Part shown: one piece after another, positions 1-7,887 of the stretch | Layout of the letters: each line of letters starts with the position of its first letter | Position numbering within the stretch: the stretch's first letter is position 1 | DNA from: Paludibacteraceae bacterium | Lineage (GTDB): Bacteria; Bacteroidota; Bacteroidia; Bacteroidales; Paludibacteraceae | NCBI GenBank assembly: GCA_017461505.1 | Contig: JAFTXV010000010.1 | Coordinates: forward strand, 1 to 64,000 | Length of the DNA: 64,000 nucleotides | Direction of reading: 5' to 3' | Notes under the pieces: generated by a model | What the model was told of the DNA's origin: nothing | Database searches by the model: none | Seen by the model: the letters and a program-made list of their open reading frames with translations, nothing else | Position numbers and translations under genes: made by a program

Positions 1-1043
1 CGGCGGTAGGCGTTTTTCTTGCGCACGATATTCGACTGGCGCGATAAGCCATCGTAGATAGGGATAGACAAAGACAACTGCACATACTCGCCGCTGTTGT
101 TGATGAACTGACTGGCAAAAGGCATGGCTACATAGTCTTGGGTACGGGGATAGGTGTAGTAGCCCGTTGACCAACCGCCTGAGAGGGAGAGCGACGGAGC
201 CAATCGCCAACGCGCTGTGCTGAGGTCGAGTTGGGCATTAGCCATGCGATAGGCAGCCAGTTCGACAGATGGGTGGTGAAGAGCTTTGCTGTTAGATACT
301 AGACCGCCTGCTGCTGTTAGACTGCTAGCGTGGCTCTCTGTTAGATTATCGGTACTATGTAGGTCTATGAGCAATTCGTGGTCTTCCTCCCACAGCATGA
401 GGTCCTGAAGGGTCATGCGGGCGTCGTTGAGTTGGTTGGTCATGGTGATGTACTGATATTCTCGTTCGGCGAGGTCTGCTTCGAGTTGGATGACATCGGC
501 ATGGCTTTTCTGCCCCAATTGTTCTTGGCGTTGTGCCAATTGTAGGTTGCTGTTGGCGGTAGCGACTTGGACTTGCAAGGCTTCGGTCATCTGGGTGAAA
601 TAGAGGACATTGCAATATGCCTCCATGACTGCGAGGCAGATTTGGTCGCGCAGTTGTTGCTCCTCCGTGATGCCCATCTTGATGGCAGTCTTGGTGATTT
701 TGAGGTTGTTGACAGCCGAAAAACCGTTGAACAGCGTGATAGCACCCGACAGGGAGTAGCCGTTGTTGAACGAGGTAGTGGAGATATAGTTGTTGGTTTC
801 GGGGTCGATTCCGCGTCCGAAGTTCAGCGAGGCGTATGTGCCGCCTTGTATCGTAGGGGTGAAAGCACGGAGGATGGCTTCGCGGCGTGCGATGCGGGCA
901 TCGTCGTTGTTAGCGCGTTGGATGTCCATTTTCGCAGAATGGGCGATGGCATACTCCATGCAGTCGCGGAGGGAAAGGGAGGTGGCTGCGCTATGGGCGG
1001 CGCAGAGACAGAAGAAGAGAAGGATAGTATATTGCTTTAACAT
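1..1043 (-). CDS. TolC-family outer-membrane efflux protein, 3' part beyond the window
   Basis: The reading frame starts at the ATG at 1043-1041 and stays open to the window edge (347 codons seen). It begins with a signal peptide of the form MLKQYTILLFFCLCAAHS. The typical start of an outer-membrane efflux repeat follows (LSLRDCMEYAIAHSAKMDIQ), then a long alpha-helical stretch with the family phrase GYSLSGAITLFNGFSAVNN. TolC proteins form trimeric outer-membrane channels that work with an RND or ABC pump and a periplasmic adaptor. The partner genes would lie to the left, outside the window. It is a different gene from the TolC paralogue at 20813-22114. Family assignment is firm; the substrate is unknown. 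Confidence 0.88.
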   Translation of the reverse strand, partial: MLKQYTILLFFCLCAAHSAATSLSLRDCMEYAIAHSAKMDIQRANNDDARIARREAILRAFTPTIQGGTYASLNFGRGIDPETNNYISTTSFNNGYSLSGAITLFNGFSAVNNLKITKTAIKMGITEEQQLRDQICLAVMEAYCNVLYFTQMTEALQVQVATANSNLQLAQRQEQLGQKSHADVIQLEADLAEREYQYITMTNQLNDARMTLQDLMLWEEDHELLIDLHSTDNLTESHASSLTAAGGLVSNSKALHHPSVELAAYRMANAQLDLSTARWRLAPSLSLSGGWSTGYYTYPRTQDYVAMPFASQFINNSGEYVQLSLSIPIYDGLSRQSNIVRKKNAYR

Positions 1044-1277
1044 ATTGATTGATTTTGTTCTGCAATATACTATTCAAAGGGCGTGCCAAAATATGAAAGG
1101 TATTGATTATCAGCGATGTGACATTTTGGCACTTATGCGAGAGTGTAAAGAAACTTTACAAAGGGGTGTAAAGGAAATTGACAGAGGCATTTGGCAGGGG
1201 AGGCAGATAGTCGATGCTACCGTAACAAAGATTTCTTTGAGGTAGCCAATCTTAATAAAAAGCACTTTTTGGTGGTT

Positions 1278-1332
1278 GGGCGTTCTTTGGGTGTTCCTTG
1301 GTTCATCCTTGGTTCTTCCTTGGTCTTTAACC
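1278..1332. repeat. 11-bp tandem array, five degenerate units
   Basis: Units read gggcgttcttt, gggtgttcctt, ggttcatcctt, ggttcttcctt and ggtctttaacc, each exactly 11 bp. They lie in the 648-bp gene-free stretch (1044-1691) between the TolC gene and nqrF. Similar 11-bp arrays with other unit sequences occur at 7716, 29067, 42890, 46570, 50270 and 61770. The rest of the stretch holds small hairpins, a C8 run at 1532-1539 and the nqr terminator. I see no gene in it. Confidence 0.8.
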
Positions 1333-1377
1333 CGAGGGGGATTGGGAAGGTGCAAGGGAAAGAAAATCTTAATAAAA

Positions 1378-1450
1378 GTACTTTTTTTGGAAAAGTACCC
1401 GAATATCATTCGGGAGCAATAAACAAAGAAAAGCATCTGCAAGGCAGATG
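1378..1450. repeat. Three consecutive small hairpins
   Basis: GTACTTTT/AAAAGTAC (1378-1398), CCCGAAT-atc-ATTCGGG (1398-1414) and CATCTGC-aag-GCAGATG (1434-1450) are nearly contiguous perfect inverted repeats. The CCCGAAT hairpin and the bases beside it recur in opposite orientation after the B genes, near 46713 and 61916. That makes them dispersed elements and not chance folds. Confidence 0.65.
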
Positions 1451-1578
1451 TTGCGACCAATGGGCGCAGAAATGTTTGGGTAGTCGAGACATGCTAAATC
1501 ACGCGAGTGGAACAAGCGGACTGTGAAATCTCCCCCCCCAATTTTCTGCGAATACAGAAGCACAAATGACCATATAAA

Positions 1579-1608
1579 ATAACACGCGCATGTGTGTGCG
1601 CGTGTTAT
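1579..1608 (-). terminator. Rho-independent terminator of the nqr operon
   Basis: A perfect 12-bp stem (ATAACACGCGCA with its complement) closes a 6-nt loop. On the minus strand it is followed at once by TTTTATATG. It lies about 85 bp downstream of the nqrF stop codon, where an operon terminator is expected. Confidence 0.8.
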
Positions 1609-1680
1609 CCAAATATACCCGAGTTGTCAAGCAATCCAATAGCGTAAGCCTTGAAACCCCAACAACTGAAGGCGGTTTAT

Positions 1681-1704
1681 CTTTGGCGGATTTATCCGCC
1701 AAAG
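1681..1704 (-). other. Hairpin over the last codons and stop of nqrF
   Basis: CTTTGGCGGA and TCCGCCAAAG form a perfect 10-bp stem with a 4-nt loop, and the loop contains the nqrF stop codon. No T-run follows on the minus strand, so it is not a normal terminator. It may protect the mRNA 3' end or be another dispersed small hairpin captured by the gene end. Confidence 0.55.
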
Positions 1705-2963
1705 TTATCGAACATGATCATGTCATCCTCAACGCCCAATGAGTGGAGCAAGTCAAGCACTGTCTTTGCCATCATTGGAGGGCCGCAGAGGTAGTACTCG
1801 ATGTCCTCTGGAGCGTCGTGTTGCTTCAGATAGGTGTCGCCCAAGACTGGAGCAATGAAGCCAGCGGTATATTTAACACCCAAAGCGTCTGCCTTAGGAT
1901 CTGGACGGTCCAATGCCAAGTGGAAATGGAAGTTAGGATACTCCTTCTCCAATGCCAAGAAGTCCTCCATGAAGAATACCTCATCAATAGCACGAGCACC
2001 ATAGAAATAGTGCATCTCACGGTCGCGAGTGTGCAAAGTCTTCAACATGTGCATGATCTGTGCACGCAATGGAGCCATACCAGCACCACCACCTACCCAA
2101 ATCATCTCGCGCTTGCTATCAAAGATAGGGTGGAAGTCACCATAAGGACCTGACATCGTCACCTTATCACCTGGTTTGAGGTTGAAGATATAAGTAGATG
2201 CGATACCACATGGTACATCCATGAAGCCAGGACCTTGCTCTTTTGGTTTGAATGGTGGGGTAGCAATACGCACAGTCAAAGTGATGATATCACCCTCGTC
2301 TGGGTAGTTAGCCATAGAGTATGCGCGCACAGTAGCCTCAGTATTCTTTTGCTTCAAGCCAAAGAGTCCGAACTTCTCCCATGCTGGGACATACAAGTCA
2401 CCAATCAACTCGCGGTCGAAATTGTTGTAATCGATATCGTACTCAGGGATGAGGATTTGTGCATACGAACCAGGCACGAAGTCCATGTGCTCGCCTGGAG
2501 GCAATTGCACCTTGAACTCCTTGATGAAGGTAGCCACGTTGCGGTTGCTGATAACGGTGCATTCCCATTCCTTAACGCCGAGCACAGACTCGTCCACCTT
2601 GAGTTGCATATCGCCTTTCACTTTCACTTGGCAACCAAGACGCCAGTGGTCTTTTTGTTGTTTGCGGGTGAAGTGAACTGTCTCAGTAGGGAGGATCTCG
2701 CCACCACCTTCGAGCACTTGGCACTTACATTGACCGCAAGAACCCTTACCACCACAAGCAGATGGCAAGTGTACGCCTGCTTCGCCCATAGCGCCAAGCA
2801 AGGTACCACCTGCAGGGATATGATATTCCTTATCACCGTTGATAACCACTTTCACGTCGCCTGAAGGAACGAGGTATTTCTTAGCTACCAAAAGAATCAC
2901 TACTAACAGGAGAATCACAGCAAGGAAAACTCCTACAGAATATAAAATTGCTAACATATTCAT
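1692..2963 (-). CDS. nqrF: Na+-translocating NADH:quinone reductase subunit F
   Basis: NqrF takes electrons from NADH and passes them through FAD and a 2Fe-2S centre into the sodium pump at the cytoplasmic membrane. The 423 residues show an N-terminal membrane helix (about 5-27) and a ferredoxin domain with cluster ligands C70, C76, C79 and C111. A ferredoxin-reductase part follows with the FAD motif RAYSMANYP and the NADH-binding GGGAGMAPLRAQ. The C-terminus DNFGG is usual for the family. It is the last gene of a tightly packed nqrABCDEF operon, 15 bp after nqrE. Length and motifs are standard. Confidence 0.97.
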   Translation of the reverse strand: MNMLAILYSVGVFLAVILLLVVILLVAKKYLVPSGDVKVVINGDKEYHIPAGGTLLGAMGEAGVHLPSACGGKGSCGQCKCQVLEGGGEILPTETVHFTRKQQKDHWRLGCQVKVKGDMQLKVDESVLGVKEWECTVISNRNVATFIKEFKVQLPPGEHMDFVPGSYAQILIPEYDIDYNNFDRELIGDLYVPAWEKFGLFGLKQKNTEATVRAYSMANYPDEGDIITLTVRIATPPFKPKEQGPGFMDVPCGIASTYIFNLKPGDKVTMSGPYGDFHPIFDSKREMIWVGGGAGMAPLRAQIMHMLKTLHTRDREMHYFYGARAIDEVFFMEDFLALEKEYPNFHFHLALDRPDPKADALGVKYTAGFIAPVLGDTYLKQHDAPEDIEYYLCGPPMMAKTVLDLLHSLGVEDDMIMFDNFGG

Positions 2964-2978
2964 ACTTCTTTCCTCCTA

Positions 2979-3587
2979 TTAAATGTTAAGACCACTGAAA
3001 CACATAAACGCCATAGCCATCAGACCTACTACGATGAAGGTGATACCCAATCCTTGTAATGGACGTGGCACGTCGTTGTACTCCATTTTCTCGCGGATAC
3101 CTGCGAGGCAGACGATAGCGAGCAACCATCCGATACCAGAACCCAATGCGTAAGCAAAAGCATCACCGAGGTTAGCAATTGCTTTCACGTTCTCTGGCTC
3201 GAGCAAGATACGTTGTTGCATAAAGAGCGAACCACCCATGATGGCGCAGTTTACTGCAATCAATGGCAAGAAAATACCCAACGAAGCATAGAGCGAAGGA
3301 GAGAACTTCTCAACCACCATCTCCACGAGTTGCACCATCGCTGCAATCACCGCAATAAAGAGGATGAAGGACAAGTAACCCAAGCCCAGAGGGTCGAGCA
3401 CATGCACTTGCAACAAGTAGTTTACAGGCAAGGTGATAGCCAACACGAAGATGACTGCTACACCCAAGCCAGCACTTGTTTTCACATTCTTGGACACAGC
3501 CAAGTATGAACACATACCCAAGAAGTATGCGAAAATCATGTTGTCAGCAAAAATGCTGCGAACAAATAAACTAATAGCGTGTTCCAT
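2979..3587 (-). CDS. nqrE: Na+-translocating NADH:quinone reductase subunit E
   Basis: This is an integral membrane subunit of 202 residues with about six hydrophobic helices, starting [20 protein letters not shown]. NqrE and NqrD form an inverted pair that holds an iron centre at the membrane middle and lines the sodium path. Family hallmarks seen are [21 protein letters not shown] and [11 protein letters not shown]. It follows nqrD with a single base between stop and start, which indicates translational coupling. Confidence 0.97.
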   Translation of the reverse strand: MEHAISLFVRSIFADNMIFAYFLGMCSYLAVSKNVKTSAGLGVAVIFVLAITLPVNYLLQVHVLDPLGLGYLSFILFIAVIAAMVQLVEMVVEKFSPSLYASLGIFLPLIAVNCAIMGGSLFMQQRILLEPENVKAIANLGDAFAYALGSGIGWLLAIVCLAGIREKMEYNDVPRPLQGLGITFIVVGLMAMAFMCFSGLNI

Positions 3588-3588
3588 A

Positions 3589-4218
3589 TTACTTCAACTC
3601 CTTATTATAGCCACGATGAGCCCAGATTATACATGCTACGAGAATCAGTGCCATCGCTGGCATCATCATCATACCGCAGTTTTCATAGAATCCTCCATTA
3701 GCTGCATACCAACTTGCAGGTATGATTGGGAAGCCGAGCAAAGTGCCCGCACCCAGCAACTCACGGAAGAATGCTACAATCACAAGGATGATAGCATAAC
3801 CGAAACCGTTGCCCAGACCATCGAGGAAAGAATCCCACACTTTGTTGGTCATAGCAAACGCCTCAAGACGTCCCATGAGAATACAGTTTGTAATAATCAA
3901 ACCGATATATACACTCAGCTGCATTGCTACATCATAAGCAAAGGCCTTCAGCACCTCACTTACGAGAGTTACCAACGCTGCTACTACCACCAATTGGATG
4001 ATAATACGAATACGCATTGGAATAGTATTGCGAATGAGTGATACAATTACGTTCGCCATAGCCACGATGATAGTAACGGCAATACCCATTACCAACGCTG
4101 GCTTCAGTTGCACGGTCACAGCCAATGCAGAACAGATACCCAACACTTGAACAACCACTGGGTTGTTAATGTTCAGAGGGCCAAACAACACCTCTTTTGT
4201 TTTTTGAGATAATGCCAT
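3589..4218 (-). CDS. nqrD: Na+-translocating NADH:quinone reductase subunit D
   Basis: This is a 209-residue membrane protein, partner of NqrE. Recognisable stretches are [20 protein letters not shown] and [17 protein letters not shown], the Cys-containing loops that the family shares with RnfA/RnfE. The gene starts 3 bp after the nqrC stop and runs almost into nqrE. Nothing is unusual in length or composition. Confidence 0.97.
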   Translation of the reverse strand: MALSQKTKEVLFGPLNINNPVVVQVLGICSALAVTVQLKPALVMGIAVTIIVAMANVIVSLIRNTIPMRIRIIIQLVVVAALVTLVSEVLKAFAYDVAMQLSVYIGLIITNCILMGRLEAFAMTNKVWDSFLDGLGNGFGYAIILVIVAFFRELLGAGTLLGFPIIPASWYAANGGFYENCGMMMMPAMALILVACIIWAHRGYNKELK

Positions 4219-4221
4219 ATC

Positions 4222-5091
4222 TTATTCCTCCACATTTAAGTTCGCTTCGCTCACGTTAGTTGGTGCTTCGCACGTTGTTGGCTCGCTGTCGCTCGCGTTA
4301 CATGGTGCTTCGCACGAAGGTTGGTTCGCTTCGCTCACGTTATTTAAGAATTCTGCGTACTCAGCGAGGTTGGTAGCAATCATGGTGCTAACGCCATCGC
4401 AAGTGATAGTTGCACCAGAGAGGGCATCTACTTGCTCTTGACCATCAGCCACTTTGCCTGCTTTCAACACAGCCACTGAAACTACCTCGCCAGCAGCATT
4501 GCGGATATGCTTGCCAGGGAACTGACTACGGAACTTCTCTGTTACGATCTCAGCACCCAAACCTGGGGTCTCACTTTCGTGGTTGAAGTTGATACCGTAG
4601 ATAGTGTTCTTATCAGCATCCAAAGCCAAATAACCACCGATACCGCCCCAAAGACCAGCACCGTGGAGTTTCAATACATACTTGGTATTGCCCTCGATGT
4701 TAGCAACGAATACCTTGATAGTATCATTCTTCTCTCCAATAGTATATGGGAGTGTATCTTTAACTAAACTCTTGTATAATTTTGCAGGGTCAGTATTGCT
4801 GTAGTCTTGGTTGAGGGCTACGAGGATTTGCTTTTGTTGGTCGAGCAAGCGGTTAGCCTCTTGGCGAGGGCTGAGCACTTGGCTTACCAAAGCGAGCATC
4901 ACAGCCACGATAACTACGATGATAGTAGCATAGATAATGGTGTATGCGTTGCTGTTGGTATCCAGACCTTTTTTCTTTTCTTCTACAAAGACGCCAGATT
5001 GCTTGCATTGTGGGCAAACCTCAGGTGCCTTATCGCCGTTGTGAACATAGCCACAAACGGAACATACAAATTTCTTCTGTGCCATATTCAT
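4222..5091 (-). CDS. nqrC: NqrC with N-terminal rubredoxin-like domain and repeat-derived tail
   Basis: NqrC carries a covalently bound FMN and links NqrF/NqrD-E to NqrB. The core is normal: a membrane helix at about 50-72 and the flavinylation motif SGAT at 225-228 (FMN on Thr228). Two additions are odd. Residues 7-35 hold CxxC...CPxC (C10, C13, C26, C29) in the context FVCSVCGYVHNGDKAPEVC, which matches the rubredoxin-like knuckle at the end of rubrerythrins. After residue 250, where NqrC normally ends, comes a 39-residue tail with VSEAN and CEAP each twice. Its DNA (4225-4344) is made of short hairpin words such as GTGAGCGAAGCGAA and GGTGCTTCGCAC, as found in nearby intergenic repeats. The start overlaps the nqrB stop (TAATG); the ATG two codons further on is also possible. 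Confidence 0.95.
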   Translation of the reverse strand: MNMAQKKFVCSVCGYVHNGDKAPEVCPQCKQSGVFVEEKKKGLDTNSNAYTIIYATIIVVIVAVMLALVSQVLSPRQEANRLLDQQKQILVALNQDYSNTDPAKLYKSLVKDTLPYTIGEKNDTIKVFVANIEGNTKYVLKLHGAGLWGGIGGYLALDADKNTIYGINFNHESETPGLGAEIVTEKFRSQFPGKHIRNAAGEVVSVAVLKAGKVADGQEQVDALSGATITCDGVSTMIATNLAEYAEFLNNVSEANQPSCEAPCNASDSEPTTCEAPTNVSEANLNVEE

Positions 5092-6296
5092 TAAATTTTA
5101 GCGCGTTTCATACGTTTCTTAATATTCACTTGCACTACGCACCAGTCGATGAGTGGAGCAAAAGCGTTCATGAGGAGGATTGCCAACATCATACCCTCTG
5201 GATAACCGGGGTTGAGTACGCGAATCACTACAGCCATGAAACCGATCAATGCACCATAAATCCACTTACCGCACTCAGTACGAGCAGAGGTAACAGGGTC
5301 AGTTGCCATGAAGACAGCACCGAACATGAAACCACCTGTAACGAGGTGCATGTACCATGGGTAGTTAGCCGCAGCAGTCTCTGCACCAAACTCATTGAAG
5401 AGCCAAGCGGTGAGTGCACCACCAGCGAAGATGCTAAGCATGGTCTTCCAGCTTGCTACGCCAGTTACGATGAGCAATGCAGCACCGAGCAAGATAGCCC
5501 AGCAGCAAGTCTCGCCAATAGAACCTGGGATAAGACCGTTGAAGGCAGTCCAGAAGTCCACTGGCATGAGGTTAGCCTCAGCAGAAGTAGCGATTTGGGT
5601 GAGTGGGGTAGCACCAGAGAAACCGTCAACGAGGGTTTGTCCGTTGTCCCAGCCCCAAGTACCTTCGGTACGAACGAAGCACTTGTCACCAGTCATGTGG
5701 GTAGGATAAGCAAAGAAGAGGAACGCGCGCGCGATGAGAGCGACGTTGAAGATGTTGTAACCTGTACCGCCGAATACTTCTTTTGCAAAGATTACCGCAA
5801 AAGCAGTAGCCACAGCCACCATCCAGAGAGGAGTGTTGATTGGCACGATAAGAGGAATAATCATACCTGATACGAGGAAACCTTCTTGGATTTCTTCTTT
5901 CTTCCATTGTGCTACGGTGAACTCGATACCGAGACCTACACCATAGCTAACGATGATATATGGCAACACAGCCAACGCACCAAATGCGAACGCCTTCCAG
6001 AACATTGCGCAGGTCATAGCGCCACGCACCAACTCGCCAGTAGCGAGGAAGTGTTGGTAACCTACGTTGAACATACCAAAGAGCAGTGCTGGAACGAGTG
6101 CCATTACCACAAGGATCATGGTTCGCTTGCTATCCGAACCGTCGTGGATCTGCGAACCTACGCGCTTAGCGGTAGTGTTTGGGGTGAAGAGGAAAGTCTC
6201 GAAACCGTCAAACAACGAGTGCAGCGCGGACAACTTGCCACCCTCTGAGAAGGTAGGGCGAAGTTTCTCTACTATGTTATGTAATTTCTTTAGCAT
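5091..6296 (-). CDS. nqrB: Na+-translocating NADH:quinone reductase subunit B
   Basis: NqrB is the large membrane subunit with covalent FMN and riboflavin; it drives sodium across the membrane. It has about ten hydrophobic helices and the flavinylation motif in GFSGATPLTQIAT, with the modified Thr about residue 230. I place the start at the ATG at 6296, which shares its A with the nqrA stop (TGATG). A GTG one codon upstream would also keep the frame. Its stop overlaps the nqrC start. Length (401) is normal. Confidence 0.97.
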   Translation of the reverse strand: MLKKLHNIVEKLRPTFSEGGKLSALHSLFDGFETFLFTPNTTAKRVGSQIHDGSDSKRTMILVVMALVPALLFGMFNVGYQHFLATGELVRGAMTCAMFWKAFAFGALAVLPYIIVSYGVGLGIEFTVAQWKKEEIQEGFLVSGMIIPLIVPINTPLWMVAVATAFAVIFAKEVFGGTGYNIFNVALIARAFLFFAYPTHMTGDKCFVRTEGTWGWDNGQTLVDGFSGATPLTQIATSAEANLMPVDFWTAFNGLIPGSIGETCCWAILLGAALLIVTGVASWKTMLSIFAGGALTAWLFNEFGAETAAANYPWYMHLVTGGFMFGAVFMATDPVTSARTECGKWIYGALIGFMAVVIRVLNPGYPEGMMLAILLMNAFAPLIDWCVVQVNIKKRMKRAKI

Positions 6297-7648
6297 CACT
6301 CAATCTCCTTTTTTAAGTTATCCAATGCGGCACGCACGATGGCCTGAAGTGGCATCTTGCTGGTGCAGACATACTCGCAGAGTGCGAAGTCCTCTGGTGC
6401 TACTTCGTATGCACCGAGTTGCTCCATGCTGTCGAGGTTGCCAGCAATCATTGCCTTGATCAAATACTCAGGATAGATATCCATTGGGAATACCTTGTCA
6501 TACTCACCGCTCACGATGATAGCACGGCGACCACCTTTGAGGCGAGCGTCCCAGTTGTATTTCTTCTTGCCGAAGAGCCACTCCATGAGTCCGCAGTTCA
6601 CCATCTTAGCAGGGTCGGTCTTGCCCGCATTGAAGCTATTGAAGCGAGGCATGATCCATCCCATGAACTCGTGTGTCTCGTCACCTTCAGGGAGTACGGT
6701 GTATTGGTTGTCGTAGATGCTAACCATCTCATCAGCGCATACTTGGTGGCCAGAGAGCACGTTGCCTGCTACGAGGCGAGCGTTGCAGCCCTTGTAGATG
6801 TTGCTGGTGAAGATTGCGCTGAGTGGCATGCCTGGCAATACGTTGTAGTATTGTGCACCGCTAGCAAGAGGGCCTGTGAGCGCCACTTTCTTTTGCATGT
6901 CCACGATACCTTTGGTAAAGAGGCGACCGATGAGTGCGAGGTCTTGGATGTTGATAGTCCAAACCGTCTCGCCCTTAGCGATAGGAGCCACGTGGTTGAT
7001 TTGTACACCTACGTTGCCTGCTGGGTGAGGACCTTTAACCTCGTATTTCTCGCAGTTGGTCAAGCCACGGAAGACAGGTGCGCTTGCGCAACATTTGATA
7101 CCTACGTACACAGGTGCGATGGTAGCCAGTGCATTTACCGCAGCTTGCAGCACTGCACCTTGTCCATTGAGCACCCACTCGTAGTTTGGTGCTACAGGAG
7201 CGGTGTCGAAGGTAGAGATGAAGATGGCCTTAGGTTGCTTGCTTGGGAGAGCGATGCAATCGTAAGGACGTTGCTTAATGAGTGCCCAAAGACCTGATTG
7301 CAGCAAGAGGGTTTTAGCGTCTTGCTTGAGGTCGAAGGACTCATACTCAATCGTAGCATCGGCTTCGATGTCGATGGACATCACCTTGCGGCGCTCGCCA
7401 CGGACAATGGCTACCACCTTACCGCTAACAGGCGATGTGAAGAGCATCTCAGCAAATGCCTTGTCGTGGAAGAGGGGTGAACCTGCTTTCACGCTGTCGC
7501 CTTCGCGGACCATGAGTTTTGGGGTCACGCCAGCGAAATGGTCTGGGACGATGTGGAAGATAGCAGGACGATTCACACTACCGAGTGTGAGGGCTGCTGC
7601 TCCATCAAATGGGATGTCCAAACCACGTTTCAGTTGGATTTTTTGCAT
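6296..7648 (-). CDS. nqrA: Na+-translocating NADH:quinone reductase subunit A
   Basis: NqrA is the cytoplasm-facing subunit implicated in quinone binding. The 450 residues open with the characteristic KRGLDIPFDGAA and contain GDSVKAGSPLFHDK and PVSGKVVAIVRGERRKV. It is the first gene of nqrABCDEF. A promoter (TTTG at 7854-7851, 20-bp spacer, TAACTTTG at 7830-7823) lies about 175 bp upstream, leaving a long leader that includes the 11-bp array at 7716-7770. Na+-NQR here implies a sodium-based respiratory chain. Confidence 0.97.
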   Translation of the reverse strand: MQKIQLKRGLDIPFDGAAALTLGSVNRPAIFHIVPDHFAGVTPKLMVREGDSVKAGSPLFHDKAFAEMLFTSPVSGKVVAIVRGERRKVMSIDIEADATIEYESFDLKQDAKTLLLQSGLWALIKQRPYDCIALPSKQPKAIFISTFDTAPVAPNYEWVLNGQGAVLQAAVNALATIAPVYVGIKCCASAPVFRGLTNCEKYEVKGPHPAGNVGVQINHVAPIAKGETVWTINIQDLALIGRLFTKGIVDMQKKVALTGPLASGAQYYNVLPGMPLSAIFTSNIYKGCNARLVAGNVLSGHQVCADEMVSIYDNQYTVLPEGDETHEFMGWIMPRFNSFNAGKTDPAKMVNCGLMEWLFGKKKYNWDARLKGGRRAIIVSGEYDKVFPMDIYPEYLIKAMIAGNLDSMEQLGAYEVAPEDFALCEYVCTSKMPLQAIVRAALDNLKKEIE

Positions 7649-7715
7649 GATGTTAATGTTTTTATTGTTTTGTTTTATGTCTTTTTTTAAGATTTTTGTC
7701 GCTTGGGGGCTTTTT

Positions 7716-7770
7716 ATCGTTGGCTTATCTTCGGGGTATCTTCAGGGTATCTTCGGGGTATCTTCGGGAT
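7716..7770. repeat. 11-bp tandem array in the nqrA leader
   Basis: Five units: atcgttggctt, atcttcggggt, atcttcagggt, atcttcggggt and atcttcgggat. The period is exactly 11 bp. The array lies between the nqrA promoter and start codon, so it is transcribed as part of the nqr mRNA leader. Confidence 0.85.
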
Positions 7771-7822
7771 AAATGAAGATGGAAGGAAAAATGTTAATTC
7801 TTAAGAATCCATAAAAAGCGCG

Positions 7823-7854
7823 CAAAGTTACGATTTTTTTTTGATATATACAAA
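7823..7854 (-). promoter_or_regulatory. Promoter of the nqr operon
   Basis: The minus strand shows TTTG (7854-7851), a 20-bp spacer and TAACTTTG (7830-7823), the Bacteroidetes -33/-7 pattern. It overlaps the divergent promoter for the gene at 7888, so the two may compete. Confidence 0.75.
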
Positions 7855-7870
7855 TTTATTTGTACCTTTG
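7840..7870 (+). promoter_or_regulatory. Promoter of the secreted-protein gene at 7888
   Basis: TTTG (7840-7843), a 19-bp spacer and TACCTTTG (7863-7870), about 17 bp before the ATG. It is back-to-back with, and overlaps, the nqrA promoter. Confidence 0.75.
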
Positions 7871-7887
7871 CAGAAAATTTAACAAAA

